NCBI RefSeq assembly: GCF_016908645.1 | Contig: NZ_JAFBEH010000001.1 | Coordinates: forward strand, 1-64,000 | Direction: 5' to 3' | From: Streptococcus loxodontisalivarius | GTDB lineage: Bacteria > Bacillota > Bacilli > Lactobacillales > Streptococcaceae | DNA: 64,000 bases | In this document: positions 1 to 7,585 of the stretch, piece by piece | Position numbering within the stretch: the stretch's first letter is position 1 | Layout of the letters: each line of letters opens with the position of its first letter | Translations under genes and position numbers: made by a program | The notes under the pieces: model-generated | Database searches by the model: none | What the model was told of the DNA's origin: nothing | The model's input: the letters and a program-made list of their open reading frames with translations, nothing else

Positions 1-134
1 ATCGCTGGAGAAACCTAACTAAAGATAGTATAACAGATATTGTCAAGAATTACATCACATTTTATAATAAAACTAGAGTTCAACAGAGATTAAACAACCA
101 GTCTCCTGTAGATTACAGAAAACTGACCGCTTAA
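1..134 (+). mobile_element. 3' end of an IS3-family transposase (partial)
   Basis: An open frame enters from the left edge and stops at TAA 132-134. It reads as the C-terminal end of an IS3-type OrfB integrase: a YNKTRVQQRLNNQSPVDYR-like segment, matching the family's usual final 'YN..R.q..L...sP..yR' motif just before the stop. Only about 43 codons are in the window, so the catalytic DDE residues cannot be checked. The bases after the stop (about 135-172) probably contain the right terminal repeat, but without the left end I cannot define it. Family level is fairly sure; the exact IS name is not. Confidence 0.7.
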
Positions 135-377
135 AAGTTTTTTCTTCTGTCCCATTTTTAGGGTGCAGTGCCAACCATTCTAGGAGTTTTTTAGTTAAGG
201 ATGAAATTATAATTTAGCTCTGCCATTTCCATGACACGCCAAACGCATGAAGAAAGTAACGTTTTTAGAAAGCCTGTTTTCTTAAAATATTGTAGATTTA
301 CGATACAAATTATGTTAGAATTTGGGTATAAAGTACGAAAAAGATGCTTTTGTAAGACAACTGCATATCAAAAAAAT

Positions 378-412
378 TGCCTCTCTAGTGAACTAGGGAG
401 GTATCTTTTTTT
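378..412 (+). terminator. Intrinsic terminator in the 135-446 gap
   Basis: A 9-bp stem (380-388 with 393-401, one G-U pair, TGAA loop) is followed by seven T. There is no convincing gene upstream; a weak extended -10 (TGTTAGAAT, 313-321) lies about 60 nt before it, so it may end a short RNA or be left over from a gene displaced by the IS. The rest of 135-446 shows nothing coding. Confidence 0.6.
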
Positions 413-445
413 CATGCGTACGACGTGTTTCCATGAAAGAAACGC

Positions 446-473
446 TTGCAATTTTTAGAAAATACTGTATAAT
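446..473 (+). promoter_or_regulatory. Promoter of the trpXYZ leader
   Basis: TTGCAA (446-451), a 16-nt spacer and TATAAT (468-473). Transcription would start near 480, just before the leader peptide's ribosome site (AAGGGAGA, 489-496). Confidence 0.75.
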
Positions 474-502
474 ATAAGAAAATAACTGAAAGGGAGATTG
501 AT

Positions 503-547
503 ATGACTCAGACACAACTCATGACATCATGGCAAAGCTGGCGATAG
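503..547 (+). CDS. Trp-codon leader peptide (14 aa) upstream of trpXYZ
   Basis: ATG at 503 follows a strong Shine-Dalgarno (AAGGGAGA) and encodes MTQTQLMTSWQSWR before TAG 545-547. Two of its last five codons are Trp (530-532 and 539-541), a rare residue, and an intrinsic terminator follows before the first transporter gene. Seen: promoter, ribosome site, Trp-rich short frame, foldable RNA and terminator in the right order. Known: this is the layout of ribosome-mediated attenuation leaders for amino acid genes. Inferred: stalling at Trp codons under starvation adjusts transporter expression. No T-box signature was seen. Confidence 0.75.
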   Translation: MTQTQLMTSWQSWR

Positions 548-668
548 ATAAGTTGTATTTGTGTTTGCCATAGATACGACTTTTGTAGTACCACAAAATT
601 AGTATCTATGCGCAGTGAATATCAGTCCATAAAAGAAGTGCGCCTAGTGAAAACTAAGCGCTTTTTGT
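529..668 (+). promoter_or_regulatory. Attenuator region with alternative stems and terminator
   Basis: Several pairings compete. ATGGCAAA 529-536, which covers the first Trp codon, can pair with TTTGCCAT 564-571. CATAGATAC 569-577 pairs perfectly with GTATCTATG 602-610. CTATGCGC 606-613 can pair (one mismatch) with GCGCCTAG 640-647, the left arm of the terminator. That terminator is GCGCCTAG 640-647 with CTAAGCGC 654-661 (one mismatch), then TTTTTG. The shared segments make mutually exclusive folds likely; which fold wins under Trp starvation I could not settle by hand. Confidence 0.65.
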
Positions 669-700
669 TTCCAATCAGAAAAATAGAAAAGAGGAGTCTT

Positions 701-1702
701 ATGAAAAATAAACGCTTAATCGGGACCTTGATTTTCTTGGTAATCCTGACAGTCGGATCAATTGTTTACGATCAATTCGGATCAAGTTCTAGCTCGAGCA
801 GTAAGCAAGTCAAAGTCGGTATTTTACAGTACGTGACCCACGATGCTTTGGATGAAATTGAGCAAGGGATCGAAGATGGTCTTAAGGATGCCGGCTATTC
901 AGGTGATAAGATTAAATTGACTGTTTTAAATGCCGAGGCTGATCAGTCAAAAATCCAAACCATGAGTAAGCAGCTTGTTGATGCTGGAAACGATGTGGTT
1001 ATTGGTATTGCGACACCTGCTGCGCAGGGTCTTGCCTCAGCAACTAGCGAGATTCCAGTTGTCATGGGTGCTATCTCAGACCCTGTCGGTGCTAAGCTAG
1101 TCAGCAATTTGGAGAAACCAAATAAAAATGTAACGGGCACATCAAACCAAGTGCCAATCAAGCAAGAGGTTGAATTAATCAGAGACATTACACCAGATGC
1201 CAAAACAATTGGTGTTCTCTATGCCAGCAGCGAAGATAACTCGGTTTCTCAAGTCGCTGATTTCAAAAAGTATGCCGAGGCAGAAGGTCTTACAGTTGTG
1301 GAATACGCTGTGCCATCTACCAATGAAATCACAACAACCATGAGTGTTATGACAACTAAAGTTGATGCCATCTGGGTACCTCAGGATAACACCATTGCAA
1401 GTGCCTTCACAACAGTTATTTCAGCAGCAAATGAAGCAAAAATCCCTGTTTACAGTAGTGTTGATACCATGGTTGAACAAGGAAGTATCGCCTCAGTTGC
1501 TCAAAGTCAATACCAGCTTGGAATTGAAACAGCTAAGATTGCCGTTGAAATCCTAGAAGGTAAAAAAGTTTCAGAAATCCCTGTTAAGGTAATTGATACT
1601 GGAACACCGACAGTTAACCTTAAAGCTGCCAAGGAGCTAGGAATCACCATTCCAGACAGTGTTCTTGAAACAGCAACAGTTGCCGTTAAGGCTGATGAAT
1701 AA
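701..1702 (+). CDS. trpX: Tryptophan-type ABC transporter substrate-binding protein
   Basis: A 333-aa extracytoplasmic binding protein of the PF04392 (ABC_sub_bind) family. The start at 701 follows GAGGAG (691-696); an in-frame upstream start would lie inside the terminator and is rejected. An N-terminal hydrophobic segment (about residues 5-23) is followed by a Ser-rich linker. There is no lipobox cysteine, so the protein is either anchored by an uncleaved helix or released, unusual for a Gram-positive binding protein. The fold contains repeated VGILQY / VVIGIATPAAQGLA / IPVVMGAISDP segments typical of the family. It is first of three tightly packed genes with permease and ATPase. Trp specificity is inferred from the family in streptococci and from the Trp leader upstream. 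Confidence 0.85.
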   Translation: MKNKRLIGTLIFLVILTVGSIVYDQFGSSSSSSSKQVKVGILQYVTHDALDEIEQGIEDGLKDAGYSGDKIKLTVLNAEADQSKIQTMSKQLVDAGNDVVIGIATPAAQGLASATSEIPVVMGAISDPVGAKLVSNLEKPNKNVTGTSNQVPIKQEVELIRDITPDAKTIGVLYASSEDNSVSQVADFKKYAEAEGLTVVEYAVPSTNEITTTMSVMTTKVDAIWVPQDNTIASAFTTVISAANEAKIPVYSSVDTMVEQGSIASVAQSQYQLGIETAKIAVEILEGKKVSEIPVKVIDTGTPTVNLKAAKELGITIPDSVLETATVAVKADE

Positions 1703-1716
1703 GAGAGGAGTAGGAC

Positions 1717-2586
1717 ATGATTATTTCGTCAATGTCACAAGGATTGCTCTATGGTATCCTTGGGCTTGGAATTTATTTGACATTCCGTATTTTAGATTTT
1801 CCAGATTTGACAGCTGAAGGGTCTTTCCCGCTAGGTGGAGCAGTTGTTGTTACTCTACTTAATCTTGGTTGGGATCCTATTTCATCAACTATTGTTGCTG
1901 TTCTAGCTGGTTGTTTGGCTGGTTTGGTGACTGGTCTTCTCTACACCAAGGGGAAAATTCCAACTATTCTTGCTGGGATCTTGGTCATGACTTCTCTTAA
2001 CTCTATCATGCTGATGATTATGGGTAGAGCCAATCTTGGTCTCTTGGATATTAAGTCTATTCAGGATTTACTACCTTTTGCGGACAAGTATAACTTGCTT
2101 ATCGTTGGTTTGGTTGGGGTTGCTCTTGTTATTACAGGCTTGATTCTTTTCCTTAACACCCGTCTTGGTCAGGCTTATATTGCAACGGGTGACAATCGTG
2201 ACATGGCGCGCAGCTTTGGGATTTCAACCGACCGTATGGAAGTTATGGGGTTAGTGATTTCAAATGGTTTGATTGCTCTTTCTGGGGCTTTGATTAGCCA
2301 ACAGGATGGCTACGGTGATGTGTCAAAAGGGATAGGTGTTATCGTTATCGGTCTTGCTAGCATCATCATCGGTGAGGTAATCTATGCAACTAATCTTACC
2401 TTGATTGAGCGTTTGATTGCTATTGTGGTAGGGTCAATCTTCTATCAATTCCTGATTACAGCGGTTATTGCTCTTGGTTTCAACACTAACTACCTCAAAT
2501 TGTTCAGCGCCCTTGTTCTGGCTATCTGTCTGATAACACCAGTCTTGCGTGAAAAAATCTTTAAGGGAGCGAAGGTGACACGATGA
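1717..2586 (+). CDS. trpY: ABC transporter permease
   Basis: A 289-aa integral membrane protein with about eight to nine hydrophobic helices, of the LivH/RbsC-like branched permease superfamily (BPD_transp_2). A good ribosome site (AGAGAGGAG) precedes the ATG. The segment GDNRDMARSFGISTDRM in the second half is the cytoplasmic loop expected to contact the ATPase. The gene begins 14 nt after trpX and overlaps trpZ by 4 nt (ATGA), so translation is probably coupled. It forms the membrane channel of the presumed tryptophan importer. Confidence 0.87.
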   Translation: MIISSMSQGLLYGILGLGIYLTFRILDFPDLTAEGSFPLGGAVVVTLLNLGWDPISSTIVAVLAGCLAGLVTGLLYTKGKIPTILAGILVMTSLNSIMLMIMGRANLGLLDIKSIQDLLPFADKYNLLIVGLVGVALVITGLILFLNTRLGQAYIATGDNRDMARSFGISTDRMEVMGLVISNGLIALSGALISQQDGYGDVSKGIGVIVIGLASIIIGEVIYATNLTLIERLIAIVVGSIFYQFLITAVIALGFNTNYLKLFSALVLAICLITPVLREKIFKGAKVTR

Positions 2587-3341
2587 AAAAAAATGTTGAA
2601 TTAAAAAATGCAACGGTTCAGGTCAATAATGGTTTCGATGAACTGAAAACGATTTTGGACCATGTCACACTGGATATCTACGAAGGTGATTTCTTGACAA
2701 TTCTAGGTGGAAACGGTGCTGGTAAGTCAACGCTCTTCAATGTTATTGCGGGTACCTTGATGTTGACCAGCGGCAGCATTTCCATCATGGGTGAAGATGT
2801 GACGCATCTGCCTGCTGAAAAGCGTGCCAAATATCTGGCTCGTGTCTTCCAAGACCCTAAAATGGGGACTGCACCTCGTATGACGGTGGCTGAAAATCTT
2901 CTGGTTGCCAAATACCGTGGACAAAGACGTGGGCTTGTTTCACGAAAAATCCATGCCCACCGAGATGAATTTCAGAGTTTGATTGAAAAAATTGGTAACG
3001 GAATTGAAAAGCATCTGGATACCCCAACTGGACTGCTTTCTGGTGGTCAACGTCAGGCACTTAGCCTCTTGATGGCAACCATTAAGCGTCCAGAACTCTT
3101 ACTTCTAGATGAACATACAGCAGCGCTTGATCCTAAGACAAGTCTGTCACTCATGAATCTGACAGATCAATTCGTCACAGGAGATAAGCTAACAGCTCTT
3201 ATGATTACGCACCACATGGAAGATGCCCTCAAATACGGCAATCGCTTGATTGTCATGAAAGATGGGCAAATCATTCAAGATTTGGCTGCTGATGAGAAGG
3301 CTGAAATGACAATTACAGATTACTATTCTATTTTTGAATAG
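2583..3341 (+). CDS. trpZ: ABC transporter ATP-binding protein
   Basis: A 252-aa ATPase subunit. Walker A is GGNGAGKST (about residue 43), the signature is LSGGQRQALSL, Walker B is LLLLDEHTAALDP, and the switch His lies in MITHHMEDAL. The DEHTAALD form (His in place of the usual Pro) occurs in this transporter subfamily. The gene overlaps trpY by 4 nt and ends the operon ahead of a strong terminator. It powers the uptake complex formed with the binding protein and permease. Confidence 0.9.
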   Translation: MKKNVELKNATVQVNNGFDELKTILDHVTLDIYEGDFLTILGGNGAGKSTLFNVIAGTLMLTSGSISIMGEDVTHLPAEKRAKYLARVFQDPKMGTAPRMTVAENLLVAKYRGQRRGLVSRKIHAHRDEFQSLIEKIGNGIEKHLDTPTGLLSGGQRQALSLLMATIKRPELLLLDEHTAALDPKTSLSLMNLTDQFVTGDKLTALMITHHMEDALKYGNRLIVMKDGQIIQDLAADEKAEMTITDYYSIFE

Positions 3342-3347
3342 ATTTGA

Positions 3348-3382
3348 GAGTTTGGAAGGATTTTGCTTCCAAACTCTTTTTA
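3348..3382 (+). terminator. Terminator of trpXYZ
   Basis: An 11-bp perfect stem GAGTTTGGAAG (3348-3358) / CTTCCAAACTC (3366-3376) followed by a run of T. Confidence 0.9.
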
Positions 3383-3551
3383 GTTTAGCTCTGCAATTTC
3401 CTTGAAAATATGATAAACTATTAAGGAATGTAGAATTTTCTACGAGCTGTAATTCGACTTAGATTTTCTAAGGACCGTTAGTATTAAAAATTTGTACTCG
3501 GAAGTTTTGATTTCTGAGTTTTGGGCATATGCCTAGATTGAAAGGAGTATC

Positions 3552-5213
3552 ATGAGCGATATTAAAATCATCGCCCTTGGAGGTGTTCGTGAGAACGGTA
3601 AGAACCTCTATATTGCAGAAGTCAATGATTCGATTTTTGTCTTGGATGCAGGGCTGAAATATCCAGAAAATGAGCAGTTGGGTGTTGACGTTGTCATTCC
3701 TAACCTCGATTATTTGATTGAAAACAAGGATCGTGTTCAAGGGATTTTCCTAACGCACGGTCACGCAGATGCTATTGGAGCTCTGCCATATCTTATCCAG
3801 CAGGTCAAAGCCCCTGTCTTTGGGTCACAGTTGACGATTGAGTTGGCTAAATTGTTCGTCAAAAACAATGGCAATATCAAGAAATACAACAATTTCCACG
3901 TTGTTGATGCAGAAACTGAGATTGAGTTTGGCGATGCCGTTATTTCCTTCTTCAAAACAACTCACTCAATCCCAGAAAGTTTGGGTGTTGTTGTCGGTAC
4001 TGACGAGGGAAATATCGTCTATACTGGTGACTTCAAGTTCGACCAAGCTGCGCGTCCTTATTACCAGACTGACCTTGCTCGTTTGACGGAAATCGGTCGT
4101 GAAGGCGTTCTTGCCCTCTTGTCTGACTCTGCCAATGCGACCAGCACTATCCAAACAGCCAGTGAGTCTGAGGTTGGTCTTGAGATCGACAATGTCATCG
4201 CTGACGCAGAAGGTCGTGTTATCGTTGCAGCTGTCGCTTCAAACCTTGTTCGCATTCAACAAGTCTTTGACGCTGCTGCTAAATACGGTCGCCGTGTCGT
4301 TCTGACAGGTTTTGATGTTGAGAATATTGTCCGCACAGCTATTCGCCTGAAAAAATTATCACTTGATAGCGATAAAATCATCATCAAGCCAAAAGAAATG
4401 GCCAAGTTTGAGGATCATGAATTGATTATCCTTGAAACTGGTCGTATGGGTGAGCCAATCAATGGGCTTCAGAAGATGTCTATCGGACGTCATCGCTATG
4501 TTCAGATTAAAGATGGCGATTTGGTCTTTATCGTAACGACACCAAGTATTGCTAAGGAAGCCGTTGTGGCGCGTGTTGAAAATATGATCTACAAGGCTGG
4601 TGGAACGGTTAAATTGATCACGCAAAATCTTCGTGTATCTGGACATGCCAACGGACGTGACTTGCAGTTGATGATTAACCTCTTGCAACCTAAGTACCTC
4701 TTCCCAATCCAAGGGGAGTACCGTGATTTGCAAGCCCACGCAGAGCTTGCTGAGGAGCTCGGCAAATTCCCAGAAGACATCTATATCGTTAAACGTGGTG
4801 ATATCATGCACCTATCTGATCAAGGTTTCCTTCATGAAGGGGCTGTGCCAGCTAGCGATGTTATGATTGACGGAAATGCCATCGGTGATGTTGGTAATAT
4901 CGTCCTTCGTGACCGTAAGGTTCTGTCAGAAGATGGTATCTTTATCGTTGCCATTACGGTTAATAAAAAAGAGAAGAAAATCATCTCAAAAGCTAAGGTT
5001 AACACACGTGGATTTGTTTACGTTAAGAAGAGTCGTGATATCTTGCGTGAGTCTGCTGACCTTGTTAATACCACCGTTGAAAACTACTTGGCACAAGATA
5101 CCTTTGACTGGGGCGAACTCAAGAGTGCTGTCCGTGATGAAGTCAGCAAGTTCTTGTTTGAACAAACAAAACGCCGTCCAGCTATCCTACCAGTAGTTAT
5201 GGAAGTACGTTAA
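3552..5213 (+). CDS. rnjB: Ribonuclease J2
   Basis: A 553-aa metallo-beta-lactamase/beta-CASP RNase, the length typical of streptococcal RNase J2. ATG at 3552 follows GAAAGGAG. The signature loop reads HGHADAIGALPYL (residues 69-81): H69, H71 and D73 are present, but the His that completes HxHxDH in active RNase J1 is Ala74. Known: RNase J2 proteins have weak intrinsic activity and work as partners of RNase J1 in mRNA turnover. Further motifs: YTGDFKFD, SDSANAT and SGHANGRDL. It is followed by its own terminator and is probably monocistronic. Confidence 0.92.
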   Translation: MSDIKIIALGGVRENGKNLYIAEVNDSIFVLDAGLKYPENEQLGVDVVIPNLDYLIENKDRVQGIFLTHGHADAIGALPYLIQQVKAPVFGSQLTIELAKLFVKNNGNIKKYNNFHVVDAETEIEFGDAVISFFKTTHSIPESLGVVVGTDEGNIVYTGDFKFDQAARPYYQTDLARLTEIGREGVLALLSDSANATSTIQTASESEVGLEIDNVIADAEGRVIVAAVASNLVRIQQVFDAAAKYGRRVVLTGFDVENIVRTAIRLKKLSLDSDKIIIKPKEMAKFEDHELIILETGRMGEPINGLQKMSIGRHRYVQIKDGDLVFIVTTPSIAKEAVVARVENMIYKAGGTVKLITQNLRVSGHANGRDLQLMINLLQPKYLFPIQGEYRDLQAHAELAEELGKFPEDIYIVKRGDIMHLSDQGFLHEGAVPASDVMIDGNAIGDVGNIVLRDRKVLSEDGIFIVAITVNKKEKKIISKAKVNTRGFVYVKKSRDILRESADLVNTTVENYLAQDTFDWGELKSAVRDEVSKFLFEQTKRRPAILPVVMEVR

Positions 5214-5222
5214 ATAGGAGAC

Positions 5223-5257
5223 AGAGGCTGGAATTAGGTTCCAAGCCTCTCTTCTTT
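5223..5257 (+). terminator. Terminator of rnjB
   Basis: AGAGGCTGGAA (5223-5233) pairs with TTCCAAGCCTCT (5239-5250, one bulge), followed by a T-rich tract, just after the rnjB stop. Confidence 0.8.
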
Positions 5258-5338
5258 AATAAATTTATTTACTTTTTAGATTAGACTTTATTTTATCCTA
5301 AGAGCACCAGCTATAGGCGAACGTAGTGAGCTGCCTCC

Positions 5339-5473
5339 GATAGTCTCCGTTGCAGTGAAAAGAGGTTTAGCCATAGGCTAAACCTCGGGGTAATTCAAAA
5401 GACTTCGGCTTTTGAATTAGTCATGGAACGACAAAGTCGTTCGCTGACGACCCCATTGCTTAAGGAGACTATC
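5339..5473. repeat. Clover-like nested palindromic element (non-coding)
   Basis: A 10-bp perfect closing stem GATAGTCTCC 5339-5348 / GGAGACTATC 5464-5473 encloses an 11-bp hairpin (5362-5372 / 5376-5386) and a second domain closed by GGGGT 5387-5391 / ACCCC 5450-5454. That domain holds a 10-bp stem (5392-5401 / 5409-5418) and a 6-bp stem (5427-5432 / 5436-5441). This fills most of the 5214-5534 gap. It could be a miniature transposable or palindromic repeat, or a structured RNA. No coding frame with a ribosome site was seen in it. Confidence 0.75.
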
Positions 5474-5534
5474 ATAATAAAGAGAAAAGCCAACAGTGTG
5501 GAGTAGCTCGATAATCAAATAAAAAGGAGAAATC

Positions 5535-6317
5535 ATGGCATTTTTTCAAATCGAATACAGTTCAGAAGTACTAGGTCAATACCGTCAGGTTGATGTCCTC
5601 TATCCAGATATGGATCAGGTCAGTCCAGAAGAAGCTATGGATACCGATATTCCTGTCCTCTACCTCTTGCATGGTATGGGCGGTAATCAAAATTCCTGGA
5701 CTTCTCGTACAAATTTACAGCGTCTAGTGCGTAAAACAAACCTTATCATTATCATGCCTAACTCTGACAATGGTTGGTACACAGACACACGTTACGGTGT
5801 CAATTATTACAGGGCCATTTGTCATGAACTGCCCAAGGTCATGAAGCGTTTCTTCCCTAATATGACGGATAAGCGTGAGAAAACCTTTATCGCTGGGCTT
5901 TCCATGGGTGGCTACGGAGCCTTTAAACTCGCCATGATCAGCAATCAGTTCGCATTTGCGGGGTCATTCTCGGGTGCTCTTTACTTGGATAAATCGCTGC
6001 GCAGCAATACGGAAGACGATCGTAACTACTGGTCTGGACTTTTCGGTAGTGATGAAGATTTTGATGCAAGTGCCAACAATTTACTTGAAGCAGCCAAAGA
6101 AGCCGACGGAAAGACAAAATGGTATGCCTGGTGCGGCTACGAGGACTTCCTCTATCCAGCTAATGAAAAGGCGATCGCCGATTTCAGAAAGTTAGGGATG
6201 GAGATTGACTACCGCAATGACCACGGTACACACGACTGGTATTATTGGGAGAAACAGGTGGAAGTCTTCTTGGAAATGCTGCCAATCAATTATGTCAAAG
6301 AAGAACGTTTGTCGTAA
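5535..6317 (+). CDS. estA: Tributyrin-type esterase (EstA/FrmB family)
   Basis: A 260-aa alpha/beta hydrolase of the esterase D / FrmB family. The nucleophile elbow is GLSMGGYGAF (about residues 118-127), the oxyanion region YLLHGMGGNQNSW, and the catalytic His probably lies in DHGTHDWYYW near residue 230. Length and motifs match the streptococcal and lactococcal intracellular tributyrin esterase, which hydrolyses short-chain esters. There is no signal peptide, so it is cytoplasmic. A strong ribosome site (AAAAAGGAG) precedes the ATG. Both flanks are long structured non-coding gaps, so it stands alone. Confidence 0.88.
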   Translation: MAFFQIEYSSEVLGQYRQVDVLYPDMDQVSPEEAMDTDIPVLYLLHGMGGNQNSWTSRTNLQRLVRKTNLIIIMPNSDNGWYTDTRYGVNYYRAICHELPKVMKRFFPNMTDKREKTFIAGLSMGGYGAFKLAMISNQFAFAGSFSGALYLDKSLRSNTEDDRNYWSGLFGSDEDFDASANNLLEAAKEADGKTKWYAWCGYEDFLYPANEKAIADFRKLGMEIDYRNDHGTHDWYYWEKQVEVFLEMLPINYVKEERLS

Positions 6318-6660
6318 CATGATACAAAGCCCGTAGAACACAAAGTTAAAATATGCGGTAAGTCCGAAATCTTTGATTTCGTAGACGCACCCACGTCAGG
6401 GCGACTAGGTACTTTAGTCCCAGACGCCTACGACGCAGAAACTTGACGACAGACGCTTGAGTCTTAGGAAAAACTATCTTTTTGACACAGTGTTCAGGGC
6501 GTGTTCAAATCTCATGATATAAAGGGCGTTATGCGTACATAGACAAAATAAGCGCTAAGGCCCTAGCTCGTGTTAAAATTCAAATGCACAATCCTTAATG
6601 TTCGGTGCAAACTCCATGATACAGTGGGATGACAGAAAGCGTAAATTTTAGTGACATTTA
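6318..6660. repeat. Degenerate direct repeats and small hairpins in the estA-protease gap
   Basis: Two units of about 41 bp (6318-6358 and 6513-6554) share CATGATAyAAAGssCG at the left and ACAwAGwyAAAATAwGCG at the right; a shorter third copy starts at 6615 (CATGATACAGTGGG). Between them, 6365-6381 is a perfect 7-bp hairpin, and 6380-6387 pairs with 6425-6432 (one mismatch) around a GACTA/TAGTC hairpin (6403-6407/6415-6419). No gene was seen. Probably remnants of an interspersed repeat family. Confidence 0.5.
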
Positions 6661-6709
6661 TGACAGAAATGACAGCTAGTTTTCATCTTTGAGAGAGGCT
6701 GACTTTTGC

Positions 6710-6738
6710 TTGCATTTTGATTTTGGGCTTGCTATACT
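6710..6738 (+). promoter_or_regulatory. Promoter of the matrixin-like protease
   Basis: TTGCAT (6710-6715), a 17-nt spacer and TATACT (6733-6738), about 90 nt before the protease start. Confidence 0.7.
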
Positions 6739-6827
6739 AAGTTTCACCCTAATAAAGTGGATTGTGTAAAAGAGCATTTTTTGAAGCTTTATGCAATCGA
6801 CTATCATTTGAGAGGAGAGACCGCTTT

Positions 6828-7556
6828 ATGAAAGCCTTCTTTAAATTTATCTTCTTTATTCCCAATCTTTTGGTGAGATTGGTTTGGGAGTTAATCTGGG
6901 GAACCTTTAAATTTTTCTGCTTATTAGCAATTATTGTCTTGTTGCTCTTGTTTTATGCTCAAAATAGTAATTCAGCCCTTGCTCAAAATATTTCTACGAT
7001 TTCAAATAATCTTTCAACATATTTTAATTCTGCTGGTAATGGAGATGTCGCATCTGATATTTCGAGTGCCGTATCTAGCCTAGCTACAGATGAATATAGC
7101 AGTAGTAGTCAAGCACGTTGGTCAACTAATACAGCTAGTGTTTATATTGAGACGACAGACCAGACGCTGGTTTCAGCCTATAAAGAGGCCATTGAGAATT
7201 GGAATAGCACTGGGGCATTCACCTTTACTTTAACTGATAATGAAGCTGGCGCAGATATTGTGGCGACGGACTATTCAGATAGTTCTAGCCAGGCAGCTGG
7301 TTTAGCCAATACTACGACAGATGTTTTGACGAATCACATCAACCATGTTGACGTTATGCTTAATACCTACTATCTCACAGATAATAATTTTGGATATAGC
7401 TATGATCGTATTGTCAATACAGCAGAGCACGAGCTCGGTCACGCCATTGGTCTGGACCATGATGATAGTGAAGATTCCGTGATGCAGTCTTCTGGTTCTT
7501 ACTACAGTATCCAAGATAGCGATATTCAAGCAGTGAAAAATCTTTACGCTGCTTAA
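6828..7556 (+). CDS. Membrane-anchored matrixin-like zinc metalloprotease
   Basis: A 242-aa protein. The start at 6828 is chosen because AGAGGAG (6811-6817) precedes it; the longer frame from 6762 has no ribosome site. Residues about 1-44 form a hydrophobic anchor or signal; a Ser-rich linker follows, then a compact metzincin domain. The zinc motif is HELGHAIGLDH (H201, E202, H205, H211) with a downstream SVM Met-turn (M219), the full matrixin HExxHxxGxxH pattern. It should act outside the membrane; the substrate is unknown. The next gene, a small membrane protein, starts 29 nt later and may be co-transcribed. Confidence 0.82.
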   Translation: MKAFFKFIFFIPNLLVRLVWELIWGTFKFFCLLAIIVLLLLFYAQNSNSALAQNISTISNNLSTYFNSAGNGDVASDISSAVSSLATDEYSSSSQARWSTNTASVYIETTDQTLVSAYKEAIENWNSTGAFTFTLTDNEAGADIVATDYSDSSSQAAGLANTTTDVLTNHINHVDVMLNTYYLTDNNFGYSYDRIVNTAEHELGHAIGLDHDDSEDSVMQSSGSYYSIQDSDIQAVKNLYAA

Positions 7557-7585
7557 TCCTTTTCTAAAATAAGGAGTTTATAAAA

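Noticed and set aside
310-412. CiaR-type small RNA ending in the 378-412 terminator
   Set aside because: The paired TTTAAG motifs expected at such promoters are absent and the -35 is poor, so only the terminator is reported.
231-458. 75-codon frame in the gap after the IS end
   Set aside because: It has no ribosome site, runs through a clear terminator (378-412) and into the trp promoter, and its composition is not protein-like.
446-700. T-box riboswitch upstream of trpX
   Set aside because: I looked for the conserved AGGGUGGNACCGCG-type T-box and found none; the Trp-codon peptide explains the leader better.
4359-4811. 150-codon minus-strand frame inside rnjB
   Set aside because: Shadow of a highly conserved gene; no ribosome site or promoter.
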